The translations under genes and the position numbers were made by a program. Shown here one piece after another: positions 11,512-20,859 of a stretch of DNA of 64,000 nucleotides. The notes below the pieces were generated by a model, which worked only from the letters and a program-made list of their open reading frames with translations, had not been told where the DNA came from and did no database searches. Each line of letters opens with the position of its first letter. Within the stretch, counting starts at the first letter, position 1. This DNA is from Methylocapsa sp. S129 (GTDB lineage Bacteria; Pseudomonadota; Alphaproteobacteria; Rhizobiales; Beijerinckiaceae), in the NCBI RefSeq assembly GCF_009765995.1, contig NZ_LMUI01000020.1, positions 124,001-188,000 on the forward strand, written 5' to 3'.

Positions 11512-11616
11512 AACCGGCGGGTGGGCGCACTACGGCGTTTGACCTTATCCAAGTCAGCCAAGATCGAACGCAACGCTCAACCCTCCCTCTCGCCCTTTGA
11601 ACAGCAGAAAGCACCT

Positions 11617-13014
11617 ATGGCTTACGATCTTGTCGTCATCGGCTCGGGACCTGGCGGTTATGTCTGCGCCATCCGCGCCGCTCAGCTTGGGCTGAAGGTC
11701 GCCGTCGTCGAGAAGCAAAAAACCTTTGGCGGAACCTGCCTCAATATCGGCTGCATCCCATCGAAGGCTTTGCTCTACGCGTCGGAAATGTTCGAGGAAG
11801 CCGCGCATGGCATGGCGGCGCTCGGTGTGGTCGTCGGCGCACCCAAGCTCGATCTACCCGCGATGATGAAGCACAAGAGCGATACGGTGACCGCGAACGT
11901 CAACGGTGTCGCTTTTCTGTTTAAGAAAAACAAGATCGAGGCGTTCATCGGCGTGGGCCGAATCGTTGCCGCGGGCAGCGTCGAAGTCAAAGGCGCCGAC
12001 AGCAAGACGACGATGCTGGAGACCAAGGCGATCGTCATCGCCACGGGCTCGGATGTGGCCCGGTTGCCCGGCGTCGAGATCGATGAAAAAATAATCGTGT
12101 CATCGACCGGCGCGTTGAGCTTGTCGAAGACGCCGGCCAAAATGCTCGTCGTTGGCGCGGGCGTCATCGGCCTCGAACTCGGGTCGGTCTGGGCGCGTCT
12201 CGGCGCCGACGTCACCGTCGTCGAATATCTCGATCGTATCTTGCCGGGCATGGACGGCGAGGTCGCCAAGCAATTTCAGCGCCTGCTGGAAAAGCAGGGA
12301 TTCAAGTTTCACCTCGGCCATAAGGTCGCGAGCGTTGCGAAGACGGCGACTGGCGCCAAAGCAATCATTGAGCCTGCCAAGGGCGGCGAGGCGCAAACGC
12401 TGGAGGCCGATATCGTGTTGGTGGCGATCGGCCGGCGGCCGTACACCGAGGGGCTTGGTCTCGAGGGCGTCGGCGTCGCGCTGGAGCGAGGCCAAGTCGT
12501 GATCGATAATCATTTTCAGACCAATGTGCCGGGCATTTATGCGATCGGCGATGTCGTGCGCGGTCCGATGCTTGCCCATAAGGGCGAGGACGAGGGCGTG
12601 GCGGTCGCCGAAATTCTCGCCGGTCAGGCTGGCCATGTGAACTATGAGGCGATTCCGGCCGTCGTTTATACGTCGCCGGAAGTCGCCGTCGTCGGCAAGA
12701 CCGAGGAAGAGCTCAAGGCGGCCGGGATCGCCTATAACGTTGGGAAATTTCCCTTCACCGCCAATGGCCGCGCCCGCGCGATGCGCCACACCGAAGGCTT
12801 CGTCAAAGTACTCGCCGACGCCGCGACCGACCGGGTCCTTGGCGTCCATATCTTAGGGTTTGGCGCGGGAGAGATGATCCATGAAGCGGTGGTGCTGATG
12901 GAGTTCGGCGGCTCCGCGGAAGATCTGGCCCGTTGCACCCACGCGCATCCCACGATGTCTGAGGTGATCAAGGAGGCGGCGATGGCGGTCGCCAAGCGGG
13001 CGATCCATATCTGA
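11617..13014 (+). CDS. lpd: Dihydrolipoyl dehydrogenase (E3)
   Basis: This 465-aa flavoprotein disulfide reductase starts MAYDLVVIGSGPGGYVCAIRA (FAD-binding GxGxxG). The redox disulfide is GGTCLNIGCIPSK (Cys41/Cys46), the NAD-binding motif is VVGAGVIGLELGSVW, and the catalytic His lies in THAHPTMSEV near residue 444. The ATG at 11617 was chosen because upstream in-frame residues have no family similarity. It probably serves as the E3 of the adjacent 2-oxoglutarate dehydrogenase. The next gene follows after 11 bp. Confidence 0.97.
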   Translation: MAYDLVVIGSGPGGYVCAIRAAQLGLKVAVVEKQKTFGGTCLNIGCIPSKALLYASEMFEEAAHGMAALGVVVGAPKLDLPAMMKHKSDTVTANVNGVAFLFKKNKIEAFIGVGRIVAAGSVEVKGADSKTTMLETKAIVIATGSDVARLPGVEIDEKIIVSSTGALSLSKTPAKMLVVGAGVIGLELGSVWARLGADVTVVEYLDRILPGMDGEVAKQFQRLLEKQGFKFHLGHKVASVAKTATGAKAIIEPAKGGEAQTLEADIVLVAIGRRPYTEGLGLEGVGVALERGQVVIDNHFQTNVPGIYAIGDVVRGPMLAHKGEDEGVAVAEILAGQAGHVNYEAIPAVVYTSPEVAVVGKTEEELKAAGIAYNVGKFPFTANGRARAMRHTEGFVKVLADAATDRVLGVHILGFGAGEMIHEAVVLMEFGGSAEDLARCTHAHPTMSEVIKEAAMAVAKRAIHI

Positions 13015-13025
13015 CGGACGGGCCG

Positions 13026-13826
13026 ATGAGCGCGCGCCTTCGACCGATCGCAACTTCGCGGGCTGCGCTATGGGCGGCCATAGCGGTTGCGGGCCTTATC
13101 ATCGCGACGGCGACACTGGCGGTGCGCGCGGCCGATCGCTTGGTTCTGTGGCGCATCGTCCATGAAAAATGCGTCGTCGACCAGAGGGCCAATGGCGCGC
13201 CGGCGCCCTGCGCCTTGGTCGATATTTCCGGCGGCGAGGACAATGGCGTCGCGATTCTCAAGGACATCAACGGAATCGCTCAGCATCTGGCGATTCCGAC
13301 CCGGCGCATCGCAGGCGTCGAAAGCCCAGACATTCTAGACGCTTCTTTGCCCAATTACTGGCGCGCCGCCTGGGCGGCCCGCTCCTATCTTAACGCGCGT
13401 CTCCCCCATGAATTGCCGCGCGACGCTATCGGGATGGCCATCAACGCGGCGAGCCGGCGTAGCCAGGACCAGTTGCACATTCACATCGATTGCGTCGCGC
13501 CCGACGTTCGCGACGCGCTTGGCGCCTACAACGGGCGCCTGAGCGCCGACTGGCATGTCCTGCCCTTCTTGCTCAAAGGGCGCCGCTATTGGGCGCGCCG
13601 GCTCGATTCGGTCGATCTGTCGGATGCGGCGCCCTTCCGGCTGCTGGCGGAGGGGGTCGAGGGCGCGAAAAACGATATGGCGCAGGAAACGCTGGTCGCC
13701 ATCGGGGCGACCTTCGCGCCCGCCAGTCCCGGCTTTATCCTTCTGGCCGACCGCGCCGACCCCGGCGCCGGCGGCCATGGCGAGGACCTGCTCGACGCAC
13801 GCTGCGCCATCGCCGGCGCGGCCTGA
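13026..13826 (+). CDS. cdh: CDP-diacylglycerol diphosphatase
   Basis: This 266-aa protein has one N-terminal membrane anchor (about residues 12-35). It is followed by a HIT-like domain with RLVLWRIVHEKCV at its start and the catalytic HxH motif in SQDQLHIHIDC. These features match Cdh, which hydrolyses CDP-diacylglycerol to phosphatidate and CMP at the inner membrane. Length agrees with Escherichia coli Cdh (about 250 aa). It starts 11 bp after lpd and may be transcribed with it. The symbol rests on domain similarity. Confidence 0.82.
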   Translation: MSARLRPIATSRAALWAAIAVAGLIIATATLAVRAADRLVLWRIVHEKCVVDQRANGAPAPCALVDISGGEDNGVAILKDINGIAQHLAIPTRRIAGVESPDILDASLPNYWRAAWAARSYLNARLPHELPRDAIGMAINAASRRSQDQLHIHIDCVAPDVRDALGAYNGRLSADWHVLPFLLKGRRYWARRLDSVDLSDAAPFRLLAEGVEGAKNDMAQETLVAIGATFAPASPGFILLADRADPGAGGHGEDLLDARCAIAGAA

Positions 13827-14001
13827 CCACGGTTCATGGCAAGGTTTCTGGGCTCCGTTAACGATTTGAGGCGCAACTGTGCAGCAATCGTGGCTTGATT
13901 GTGGCGCCGCGCTTGCTTAGACTTTTGTAAGGGCGCGCTCGCTATTGCCGATGTGCCGGAATGGCGCAAGCGCCGCCCGCGTTCTGTTTGCGAGTTGCGT
14001 C

Positions 14002-14547
14002 ATGCGTTCATTTCAGAGAGTTCTGCTGTCTCTTTTTGCGCTTTTTGCGATGTCGAGCCTCGCCCATGCGATGGTCAGGATCGACGTCGATCTTTCGTCC
14101 CAGACCATGAATGTCACGTCGGGCGACGGCGCCAACTACACTTGGCCGATTTCATCGGGGCGAGCGGGCCATTTGACGCCGCACGGCCAGTTTCGACCGC
14201 AACGGCTTTACGTGATGGTCCATTCAGCGAAATATAATAACGCGCCGATGCCGCATTCGATTTTCTTCTACGGCCAATATGCGATCCACGGAACGACCGC
14301 GGTCGGCGCCCTCGGTCGCCCGGCCTCGCACGGCTGCATTCGTCTGGCGCCCGCCAATGCGGCGACGCTTTTTGCGATGGTCCAGTCGCAAGGCGCGGCG
14401 ATTTCGATTGTCGGCGCAATTCCGGGGGGCGGGGCGATGGCCCAACTGCATCATACCCATCGCAACGTCGCGGCGCTGGCTTATGCGCCCCACCACCGGG
14501 CGCGCTCGCTGAAGGAATGGGCTCGCGATCCCCTCGGCAACCGCTAA
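14002..14547 (+). CDS. L,D-transpeptidase (YkuD domain), exported
   Basis: The chosen ATG gives a clean signal peptide (MRSFQRVLLSLFALFAMSSLAHA) before a YkuD domain. The catalytic signature is intact: IHGT at the conserved His and ASHGCIRLA with the nucleophilic Cys. Such enzymes make 3-3 peptidoglycan cross-links or attach proteins to the wall, and beta-barrel anchoring by L,D-transpeptidases is known in Rhizobiales. The mature protein is about 158 aa, a minimal single-domain form. An upstream in-frame ATG at 13945 would bury the signal peptide and is less likely. Confidence 0.85.
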   Translation: MRSFQRVLLSLFALFAMSSLAHAMVRIDVDLSSQTMNVTSGDGANYTWPISSGRAGHLTPHGQFRPQRLYVMVHSAKYNNAPMPHSIFFYGQYAIHGTTAVGALGRPASHGCIRLAPANAATLFAMVQSQGAAISIVGAIPGGGAMAQLHHTHRNVAALAYAPHHRARSLKEWARDPLGNR

Positions 14548-14742
14548 ATCTCAAAAATCCGGTCCCGACGCCTGTCCGGCGTTGGGCCAATCGTCTTGAC
14601 ACGCAGGCCTTGAACTTCCCGCGTCGCTCTCCGCAATTGTCGTTACAATATCGCACCGCGAATCATCTGTCGCGTTTTGGCGCATTATGGGCTATCAGGC
14701 CGGGCGACCGCGCTTTACGTGATCCTATTGAGGAGGCCTTCG

Positions 14743-15708
14743 GTGCAAAGACGTAACTTCCTGGCCGGGACGGCCGGGCTTTTGGTTGGCGCGCTGGCGT
14801 CGCGCTTGGCGATGGCCGATGATGCGCCGGCCCCGGCTGCGGCGGCCCCCGCCGCCCCGGCGACTCCGGTAGCGCCCGCCGCTCCGGCGGCGCCTGCGAC
14901 TCCTCCGGCCAAAGTGTTGCCAACGCCCTTCACCTTCGACCTCGCGCCGCCGACGGACAGCCGCGAAAAGTTCGTCGCCTGGGGCGTCGCCCAGCGCGAA
15001 GAGGATCCAAAATATCTTGGCGAACGGTTCGACCGCTTCGGCGCGCTCGTGCGCAACGAAGATCTCTGGGACGACCGCAACAAGAACGCGTTTCTGCTGA
15101 CGCCGCGCGAAAAATTCGTGCGCGCGCCGAATCTCCCACGCGCCTATGAGCACGCCTTCCTCGACATCGGCTTTGGCGTCACTATTTCCGGGCCCCATAT
15201 CGTCGGGCGCATGACCAACACGATCGACGTCAAGAAGGGCGAGAAGGTGCTCGAAATCGGCACCGGATCGGGCTACCAATCGGCCTATCTGTCGCATCTG
15301 ACCGACAAGGTCTTCACCATCGAGATCATTAAGCCGCTGGCTGAGCGAACGCGCGCCACTTATGACGAATTGATCGCAGCCGGCTACAGCGAATTCAAAG
15401 CGATCAGCAGCAAGAACGCCGACGGCTATTATGGTTGGGAGGACGCAGGACCTTTCGACAAGATCATCGTCACCTGCGGCATCGATCACATCCCGCCGCC
15501 CCTGCTGCAGCAGCTCAAGCCGAACGGCATTATGGTCATTCCCGTCGGGCCGCCGGGCGCCCAGCGCGTGCTCAAGGTCGTCAAGACCCAGGGCGCCGAC
15601 GGATCCATCACCGTCGCCCGTTCCGACATCTACGGCGGCAAGATCGTGCCCTTCGTGCCCTTCACCAAACTTGAAGGCGACGCGATCAAGGGGACGCATA
15701 ACAATTGA
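14743..15708 (+). CDS. Exported protein-L-isoaspartate O-methyltransferase-like protein
   Basis: The product has 321 aa. The GTG start at 14743 is preceded by AGGAGG with 6-nt spacing and gives a twin-arginine-like signal (QRRNFLAGTAGLLVGALASR) followed by an Ala/Pro-rich linker to about residue 65. The remainder is a class I methyltransferase of the PCMT family: AdoMet motif I is VLEIGTGSGYQSAYL, and FDKIIVTCGIDHIPPPLL resembles the PCMT post-I region. PCMT normally repairs isoaspartyl residues in the cytoplasm, so predicted export is unusual and the substrate may differ. The next gene, a membrane spermidine-synthase-like protein, starts 58 bp later. Confidence 0.8.
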   Translation: MQRRNFLAGTAGLLVGALASRLAMADDAPAPAAAAPAAPATPVAPAAPAAPATPPAKVLPTPFTFDLAPPTDSREKFVAWGVAQREEDPKYLGERFDRFGALVRNEDLWDDRNKNAFLLTPREKFVRAPNLPRAYEHAFLDIGFGVTISGPHIVGRMTNTIDVKKGEKVLEIGTGSGYQSAYLSHLTDKVFTIEIIKPLAERTRATYDELIAAGYSEFKAISSKNADGYYGWEDAGPFDKIIVTCGIDHIPPPLLQQLKPNGIMVIPVGPPGAQRVLKVVKTQGADGSITVARSDIYGGKIVPFVPFTKLEGDAIKGTHNN

Positions 15709-15766
15709 TGGCCGCGGTGATCGCGTGTGGGAGAAGGGCGCGCATTCCGCTGCCGAGGGCGGCGCT

Positions 15767-18469
15767 ATGAACGACGGCTTCGCCGCGCCCGATCCGCTCG
15801 CTCTGACCCCCGTCGCCACTGAAGACATCGTTCTCGACGGGCGCGGGCGCCTGGCGCTTTATCTCGCCGTCGGCCTTGCCGCCGGCGCAGTTATCGCGCT
15901 GCAAATCGATATCATGCGCGTCTTCTCAGTCGGCTCCTGGGCGCATTTTGGCTCGCTGGTCGTCAGCCTCGCTATGCTTGGCTTCGGTCTGACCAGCGCC
16001 GTGATGTGCGTCGCCAAGGAATGGTTCCAGCGCCATTGGCGCATCGCCGCCACCGTCGCACTCGCCTTGTTCGGGCCGCTCGCCGTCGGCGCCAATCTCT
16101 ATGTCCAGCAGCTCGGCTTCAACGCGATATTTCTGGTCTCTGATCCCGCGCAGAAGTGGAAGCTGCTCCAAATATTTCTTGCCGACCTCACGCCGTTTCT
16201 CGCCGGCGCCGTGTTCCTCGGCTGTGTGTTTTTGAAAAGCAACCGCACGTTTGGGCGCGTCTATTTCGCCGATCTGGCGGGCTCGGGCCTGTGCGGCCTG
16301 GTGTTTCTGGCGGCGATGTATCTTCTCAAGCCGGAAGACCTGATCGCCGCGCCGCTTGCATTGTGGTTCGCCGCGGGCATTGCCTGGTCCGTCGGCCCAG
16401 GCGGCCTGCGCACGATCGTTCCGCTTGTCGTCCTCGCGGCTATCGCTTTTGGCGGCCATTTCATCGCCGCGCCGGCGCTCGGCTGGAGTCGGCTCGCTGT
16501 CAATGACTACAAAGGCGTCGCCTACGCCCGTAAATTTCCGGATGCACAACGCGTCTACGAGAGCGTTTCGCCGTTCGGCTATATCGAGGCCTATTCCAGC
16601 TCTTATCTGCATTTTGCGCCCGGCCTCTCCGACAACGCCGCATTCAACCTGCCGAACATTCCGGCCAACGCCTATCTCGCGATGTATATCGACAGCGACG
16701 GGCCGATCGGCATCATCCGCAACCTGCCGGACAAGGACACGGCCTATTTCCGTTTCCTGCCGATGTACTATCCCTACGTCATCAAGAAGAATCCAAAGAC
16801 TTTCATCACGCAATTCGGCGGCGGCATATCGAGCGCGCTGGCCTTGCGTTCCGGCTCCAGCAGCGTGACAGTCGCCGAAGGCAATCGGGCGGTGCTCGCC
16901 GCCTTCCATGATCCAGTGATCAAGGATTTCACCGGCGACATTCTCTCAAAAGTGCGCGTCATCGATTATGAGGGCCGCCACTTCCTCGCCCATACCGACG
17001 AGCGCTTCGACATTGTCGACTTGAGTCTCGCCGATTCTGTCGGACTGTCTAATCCGGGCGGCTTTGCGATCGTCGAGAAGTTCTCCTACACGCGCGAGGC
17101 GATGGAAACCTATATGCGCGCGCTCAGCGACGGCGGCATATTGTCGGTCACGCTGTGGAACAAGGAAGAGCCGCCCAAATCGATCCTGAAGCTCTACGCT
17201 ACGATGGCGGCCGCCGCCAAAAACGTCGATCCCGCTCATATGGCCGATTCGTTCTTTGTCTCGTCCTCCTATCTCTCGACGGCGACGGTTCTGTTCAAGC
17301 GCGGCGGATTTACCGCCGACGAAATCGACAAGTTGCGCAAGCATACGCACGACATGTCGTTCGATGAGATCTATTCGCCCGGCTTGTTCTATGACGGCAC
17401 GCAGACCGATCGCACGTTGGACGGCTATGTCGCGCAGATTTTCTCCGGCGCCGCGGGTGGACCGGCTGCGCCGATCCCGGCGACCGATGCGCAAGCGGCC
17501 GCCGATCCGACCGGCCCCGCCGACTCCACCGGACCTGCCGATCCGACGGCGCCAAGCGACCAGCCTGGCGCGAATGCCGACAATGGCATCCTTCCCGCGA
17601 CCGTCATGGGGCGCCTCGCGTGGCATTCGCTGATCAACGGCGAATGGCCTGGTATCGCCAAACGTTATGTCTTCGATACGCGCTTGCTGACCAACGACGC
17701 CCCTTATTTCGCCGCCTACGTGAAGACGGCCGATCTTCCCAGGATCACAGATCGGCTTGAATTGTTGCAAGACGAATGGGGCTATCTGCTGATATGGGCG
17801 ACGCTGGGCGTCGCCTGCGTCACGGCGACCGTTCTGCTCGCCATTCCGGTTCTGTGGGGTTGGCGTACGATCTTCTCGAAATCTCGCGGTAAATTCCTCA
17901 CCATCGTTTATTTCGCCTGTCTTGGCGCGGGATATATCATGGTCGAGGTCGGACTGATCGCGCATTTCGTGATGGCTTTGGGCAATCCAACCGTATCGGC
18001 CTCGGTGTTGATCACCGGCATGCTGGTCTTTTCGGGATTGGGCGCGCTTCTCTCCGAGCGCGTGTTGCCGCGCATGCGTACGATCATGCCAATCCTGTTT
18101 GTCGCCATTGGCGGGCTGTTGATCGGCTACGCCTTCTTCATCAACAATGCGCTCGACGCGATCGGCGCCTTTCCCTATGGCGTGCGCCTCCTGTTGTCGT
18201 TCGCCATCATTGCGCCGCCGGCCTTCCTGATGGGATTCCCGATGCCGACTGCGATGACCACGCTTGGGCGGTTGGGCAAGGAACACATGTTCATCTGGGC
18301 CTGGGGCGTCAACGGATGCTTCTCGGTGATCGGCGCGGCCGCGGCGCCGGTGATCGCCACCAATTTCGGGCTTGGCGCGGTGATCGAGATCGCCGGCTGC
18401 GCCTACCTTCTGGCCTTGCCGGCGTTCTTCGGCGTAATATCGGGCGGCTCGTCGCGCCGCGCTGCGTAA
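15767..18469 (+). CDS. Membrane-integrated spermidine-synthase-like protein
   Basis: This 900-aa protein has an N-terminal block of several membrane helices (about residues 25-250) and a soluble SpeE-like Rossmann methyltransferase/aminopropyltransferase domain (about 330-560), with FGGGISSALALRSGSSSVTVAE as the AdoMet-binding region. A Pro/Ala/Asp-rich low-complexity insertion (about 565-605) and a second group of helices to the C-terminus follow. Fused SpeE/transporter-like proteins are widespread in bacteria, but their function is poorly known, so polyamine synthesis cannot be assumed. The ATG at 15767 opens the protein with no family-like residues lost. It lies behind the exported PCMT-like gene. 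Confidence 0.75.
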   Translation: MNDGFAAPDPLALTPVATEDIVLDGRGRLALYLAVGLAAGAVIALQIDIMRVFSVGSWAHFGSLVVSLAMLGFGLTSAVMCVAKEWFQRHWRIAATVALALFGPLAVGANLYVQQLGFNAIFLVSDPAQKWKLLQIFLADLTPFLAGAVFLGCVFLKSNRTFGRVYFADLAGSGLCGLVFLAAMYLLKPEDLIAAPLALWFAAGIAWSVGPGGLRTIVPLVVLAAIAFGGHFIAAPALGWSRLAVNDYKGVAYARKFPDAQRVYESVSPFGYIEAYSSSYLHFAPGLSDNAAFNLPNIPANAYLAMYIDSDGPIGIIRNLPDKDTAYFRFLPMYYPYVIKKNPKTFITQFGGGISSALALRSGSSSVTVAEGNRAVLAAFHDPVIKDFTGDILSKVRVIDYEGRHFLAHTDERFDIVDLSLADSVGLSNPGGFAIVEKFSYTREAMETYMRALSDGGILSVTLWNKEEPPKSILKLYATMAAAAKNVDPAHMADSFFVSSSYLSTATVLFKRGGFTADEIDKLRKHTHDMSFDEIYSPGLFYDGTQTDRTLDGYVAQIFSGAAGGPAAPIPATDAQAAADPTGPADSTGPADPTAPSDQPGANADNGILPATVMGRLAWHSLINGEWPGIAKRYVFDTRLLTNDAPYFAAYVKTADLPRITDRLELLQDEWGYLLIWATLGVACVTATVLLAIPVLWGWRTIFSKSRGKFLTIVYFACLGAGYIMVEVGLIAHFVMALGNPTVSASVLITGMLVFSGLGALLSERVLPRMRTIMPILFVAIGGLLIGYAFFINNALDAIGAFPYGVRLLLSFAIIAPPAFLMGFPMPTAMTTLGRLGKEHMFIWAWGVNGCFSVIGAAAAPVIATNFGLGAVIEIAGCAYLLALPAFFGVISGGSSRRAA

Positions 18470-18594
18470 TCCCGAGGGAAAGCGCTGACTTTTGAGTAAG
18501 GATTATGCGCTAGCAAATGACTGAATGGCTGACCAAGGGCCGTGCCTCCGTTTGCGATGGCGCGAGTGTTGAGTTGATCGGCTCGGAGCGACGC

Positions 18595-19617
18595 ATGAGC
18601 GACAGTCGGCATGCATCTCGTCTTGCGAAAGCCGCAGCGGGATTGGCTTTGGCTCTTCTGGTTGCGAGCTGCGCCGGAGGGCCGCCTGTGACCAGGGAAG
18701 CCGGAACGCCGAACGGTTCTTTCGGGCCGCAATTCGCCAATGCCGGCGGCGTCAATGTCGCGATGCCGGAATTCCAGAATTCCGCCTTCCCTTATCACGG
18801 CCTGATCCCGGCGAGCGCCGACAATCCCGGCAAGGATCGTCCGTTCATGAACGTGGACGACAAAGGCCGGCTCGGCCATCAGTCGCCGCGCGGCGGCGTC
18901 TATTGGGAGGACGCGACTTATAGCGACCGTCACGTTCTGCTTGCAGCGTCGCAGAATTTCGACAGCCGCAATCCAGGCGATCTCGTGATATTTTTCCACG
19001 GCAATGAGGCGACGCTCTCCCGGGACGTGCTCGATCGCCAGCAGGCGCCGCGCCAGCTCGCCGATTCCGGCCTCAATGGCGTAATGATTGCGCCGCAGAT
19101 GGCGGTCGATGCGATGGATTCAAGCGCCGGCCGTTTCTGGAAGCCCGGCGCGCTCGCCGAATTTCTGGATGAGGCGGAGGTCAAGCTGGCCGCGCTCTAT
19201 CCCGGCGCTTCGCGCAGCACGTTCAGCCGCATGCCGGTCATCCTTGTCGCCTATAGCGGCGGGTATCTGCCGGCCGCCTTTGCGCTGGCGCAGGGGGGCG
19301 CTTCGGAACGCGTGCGCGGCGTCGTACTGCTGGACGCGCTCTACGGGGAGGAAGACAAGTTCGCCGACTGGATCGAGCGCGAGCACAATCGCGCTTTTTT
19401 CGTCAGCGCCTACTCGAAATCCTCGCATGATCAGAATGAGGCTCTGCGCCGCCGCCTCGCGCAAGCTGGCGTCAATGTGCAGGACGGGATGCCGGAAACA
19501 CTAGGCCCCGGGGTCGTGGCCTTTATCGACGCTGGCGACGTGGATCACAACGGCTTCGTCAATAGCGCCTGGACGAGCAATCCGCTGCGCGACGTGCTGG
19601 CCAGGGTTGCGCAATAG
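18595..19617 (+). CDS. Alpha/beta-hydrolase-like lipoprotein
   Basis: The 340-aa protein starts with a lipoprotein signal peptide; the lipobox is LVAS-C around residue 26. A segment typical of hydrolases follows: LVIFFHGNEATLS (oxyanion region) and ILVAYSGGYLPAAFAL as the nucleophile elbow (GxSxG-like with Tyr/Ser-Gly-Gly). It is therefore a likely membrane-anchored periplasmic hydrolase of unknown substrate. GGAG lies 8 nt before the ATG at 18595; the in-frame ATG at 18517 would hide the signal peptide. It converges with the tetR gene, and a hairpin lies between them. Confidence 0.65.
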   Translation: MSDSRHASRLAKAAAGLALALLVASCAGGPPVTREAGTPNGSFGPQFANAGGVNVAMPEFQNSAFPYHGLIPASADNPGKDRPFMNVDDKGRLGHQSPRGGVYWEDATYSDRHVLLAASQNFDSRNPGDLVIFFHGNEATLSRDVLDRQQAPRQLADSGLNGVMIAPQMAVDAMDSSAGRFWKPGALAEFLDEAEVKLAALYPGASRSTFSRMPVILVAYSGGYLPAAFALAQGGASERVRGVVLLDALYGEEDKFADWIEREHNRAFFVSAYSKSSHDQNEALRRRLAQAGVNVQDGMPETLGPGVVAFIDAGDVDHNGFVNSAWTSNPLRDVLARVAQ

Positions 19618-19632
19618 CAAAGCGAGAAATCT

Positions 19633-19654
19633 CAGCGCGCGGGAATGCGCGCTG
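19633..19654. terminator. Bidirectional hairpin between convergent genes
   Basis: A perfect 8-bp stem (CAGCGCGC / GCGCGCTG) with a 6-nt loop lies immediately between the lipoprotein gene stop (19617) and the tetR stop (19655). No long T run follows, so it may be a weak or Rho-assisted terminator. Confidence 0.5.
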
Positions 19655-20284
19655 TCAGTTTGCCGCCATAGCGGGCGCTTCTCTCCGCCTCTCCGCCGAT
19701 TTTGGATTCTGGAATGATGCGATAATCGCCTCGCACATGCGCACGAATTTTGCGCTTGGTCCTTCGACGCCAACGCTTTGCCGGCTCACGCGGGCGCCTT
19801 CGAGCAAAAGCGACAAGGTGTCAGCGAGAAGGTCAGCTTGCGCGATCCCCGCTTCCCTGCACAGATTCGCGAGGCGGTTGCGCTGTTTGGTCTTGATTTC
19901 TTCGATCACCCGCCGCGCGGGATGATCGGTTTCGGCCAATTCGACCGCGGCGTTCGCAAGGTCGCAGCCCCGGTCGTCGCCGAAAACGCATTCAGCGCAG
20001 CCCGCGATCCAGGCATGCAGTTGCGCCAGGGGATCGCCGGGGTGGTCCGTTTCGAGTTCGACCCACCAGTGTTCGGCCTCAAGCGCCACGTCGCGCAGAC
20101 ATTGAATGATCAAATCGTCCTTCGATCCGAAGTGACGGTAAAGAGTCATCTTGTTGGTGCCGGCCGCCTCCGCGATCGCGTCGACGCCGATGCCCCGTAT
20201 CCCGTGCCTATGAAACAGGTCTCTGGCGGCGCCGGCAATCCGATCGCGTGGGCGAAGCCTTGTCGTGGCGCATTCCTCTACCAA
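19655..20284 (-). CDS. TetR/AcrR-family regulator of the adjacent RND operon
   Basis: This 209-aa protein has an N-terminal TetR HTH: RIAGAARDLFHRHGIRGIGV, followed by DAIAEAAGTNKMTLYRHFGSKDDLI (residues about 15-60). The C-terminal ligand domain is helical and typical of the family. The only start that keeps the whole HTH is TTG at 20284, backed by AGGAG 8 nt upstream. It is transcribed away from the efflux operon. The palindrome TGTTAC-N6-GTAACA at the presumed efflux start site is a natural operator candidate, so I infer repression relieved by an unknown ligand. Confidence 0.85.
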   Translation of the reverse strand: MVEECATTRLRPRDRIAGAARDLFHRHGIRGIGVDAIAEAAGTNKMTLYRHFGSKDDLIIQCLRDVALEAEHWWVELETDHPGDPLAQLHAWIAGCAECVFGDDRGCDLANAAVELAETDHPARRVIEEIKTKQRNRLANLCREAGIAQADLLADTLSLLLEGARVSRQSVGVEGPSAKFVRMCEAIIASFQNPKSAERRREAPAMAAN

Positions 20285-20324
20285 GTGAGTGTCTCCTGCT
20301 CCCGAAATTTGTTTGTCGTGACTA

Positions 20325-20377
20325 TTGACTAGGGTGTGACCGGTCTGTATCTTCCGTGCTGTTACTTACCGGTAACA
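20325..20377 (+). promoter_or_regulatory. Efflux operon promoter with putative TetR operator
   Basis: TTGACT (20325-20330) and TATCTT (20348-20353) are separated by 17 bp, a good sigma-70-type promoter. The expected start is near 20360. The inverted repeat TGTTAC-TTACCG-GTAACA covers 20360-20377, exactly where a repressor would block initiation. It is the best palindrome in the tetR/efflux intergenic region. Confidence 0.6.
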
Positions 20378-20484
20378 CCCGACGTTGCGTTAGTCAAGAC
20401 CGCGCCTTGGTCTCGATCTTGCCGGGCGACGCGGACCGCTGGCGTCGCTGTTTGATTGGCGCAGCAACAAAAAGGATCAAACCC

Positions 20485-20859
20485 ATGGATGCGACAAGCA
20501 GCTTTCTATCGGTTGCCGATGGGGATACGGATTTCAGGACCGCGCATTGTGCGGAGCCGACGCTTGAAGACCTTCTGGCGGATCCGCTAACGCGCGCTCT
20601 GATGAAAGCGGACCACGTCGATGTCGGAGCCTTCGAACAGATGCTGCATTCCCTCGCTGGCCGTTTCCAGGCTGGACGCGCGCCGACGCAGCCGATCGTA
20701 GCCTTGAAAACAGGCGCTAAATCCAGCCTGCCGATTCCCGACTATCTGCATTGGACGTCTCTCGATCGTCTTTCCGAATCGGCTACGGCGCGATCCGTGT
20801 CCGGGGCGCTTGCGGCGAAGGCTTCCGGAAACATCTGCGGAACGCATTGCTCATGGTGA
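20485..20859 (+). CDS. Small conserved-looking protein leading the efflux operon
   Basis: This 124-aa soluble protein starts MDATSSFLSVADGD. AAGGA lies 8 nt before its ATG. Its middle, TLEDLLADPLTRALMKADHVD followed by FEQML, resembles short helical segments found in small rhizobial proteins of unknown function. It has no signal peptide or membrane segment. It begins about 125 nt after the predicted start site, and its end overlaps the first codons of the RND gene (starting 20853) by 7 nt, suggesting translational coupling. I do not recognise a domain; a regulatory or leader role is speculation. Confidence 0.5.
   Translation: MDATSSFLSVADGDTDFRTAHCAEPTLEDLLADPLTRALMKADHVDVGAFEQMLHSLAGRFQAGRAPTQPIVALKTGAKSSLPIPDYLHWTSLDRLSESATARSVSGALAAKASGNICGTHCSW

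Noticed and set aside
15431-15766. Upstream extension of the spermidine-synthase-like protein
   Set aside because: It overlaps the PCMT-like gene in another frame and is Ser/Arg-rich. The ATG at 15767 gives the natural N-terminus.
16946-18286. 446-codon leftward frame opposite the spermidine-synthase-like gene
   Set aside because: Charged low-complexity antisense product; the rightward frame encodes coherent membrane helices.
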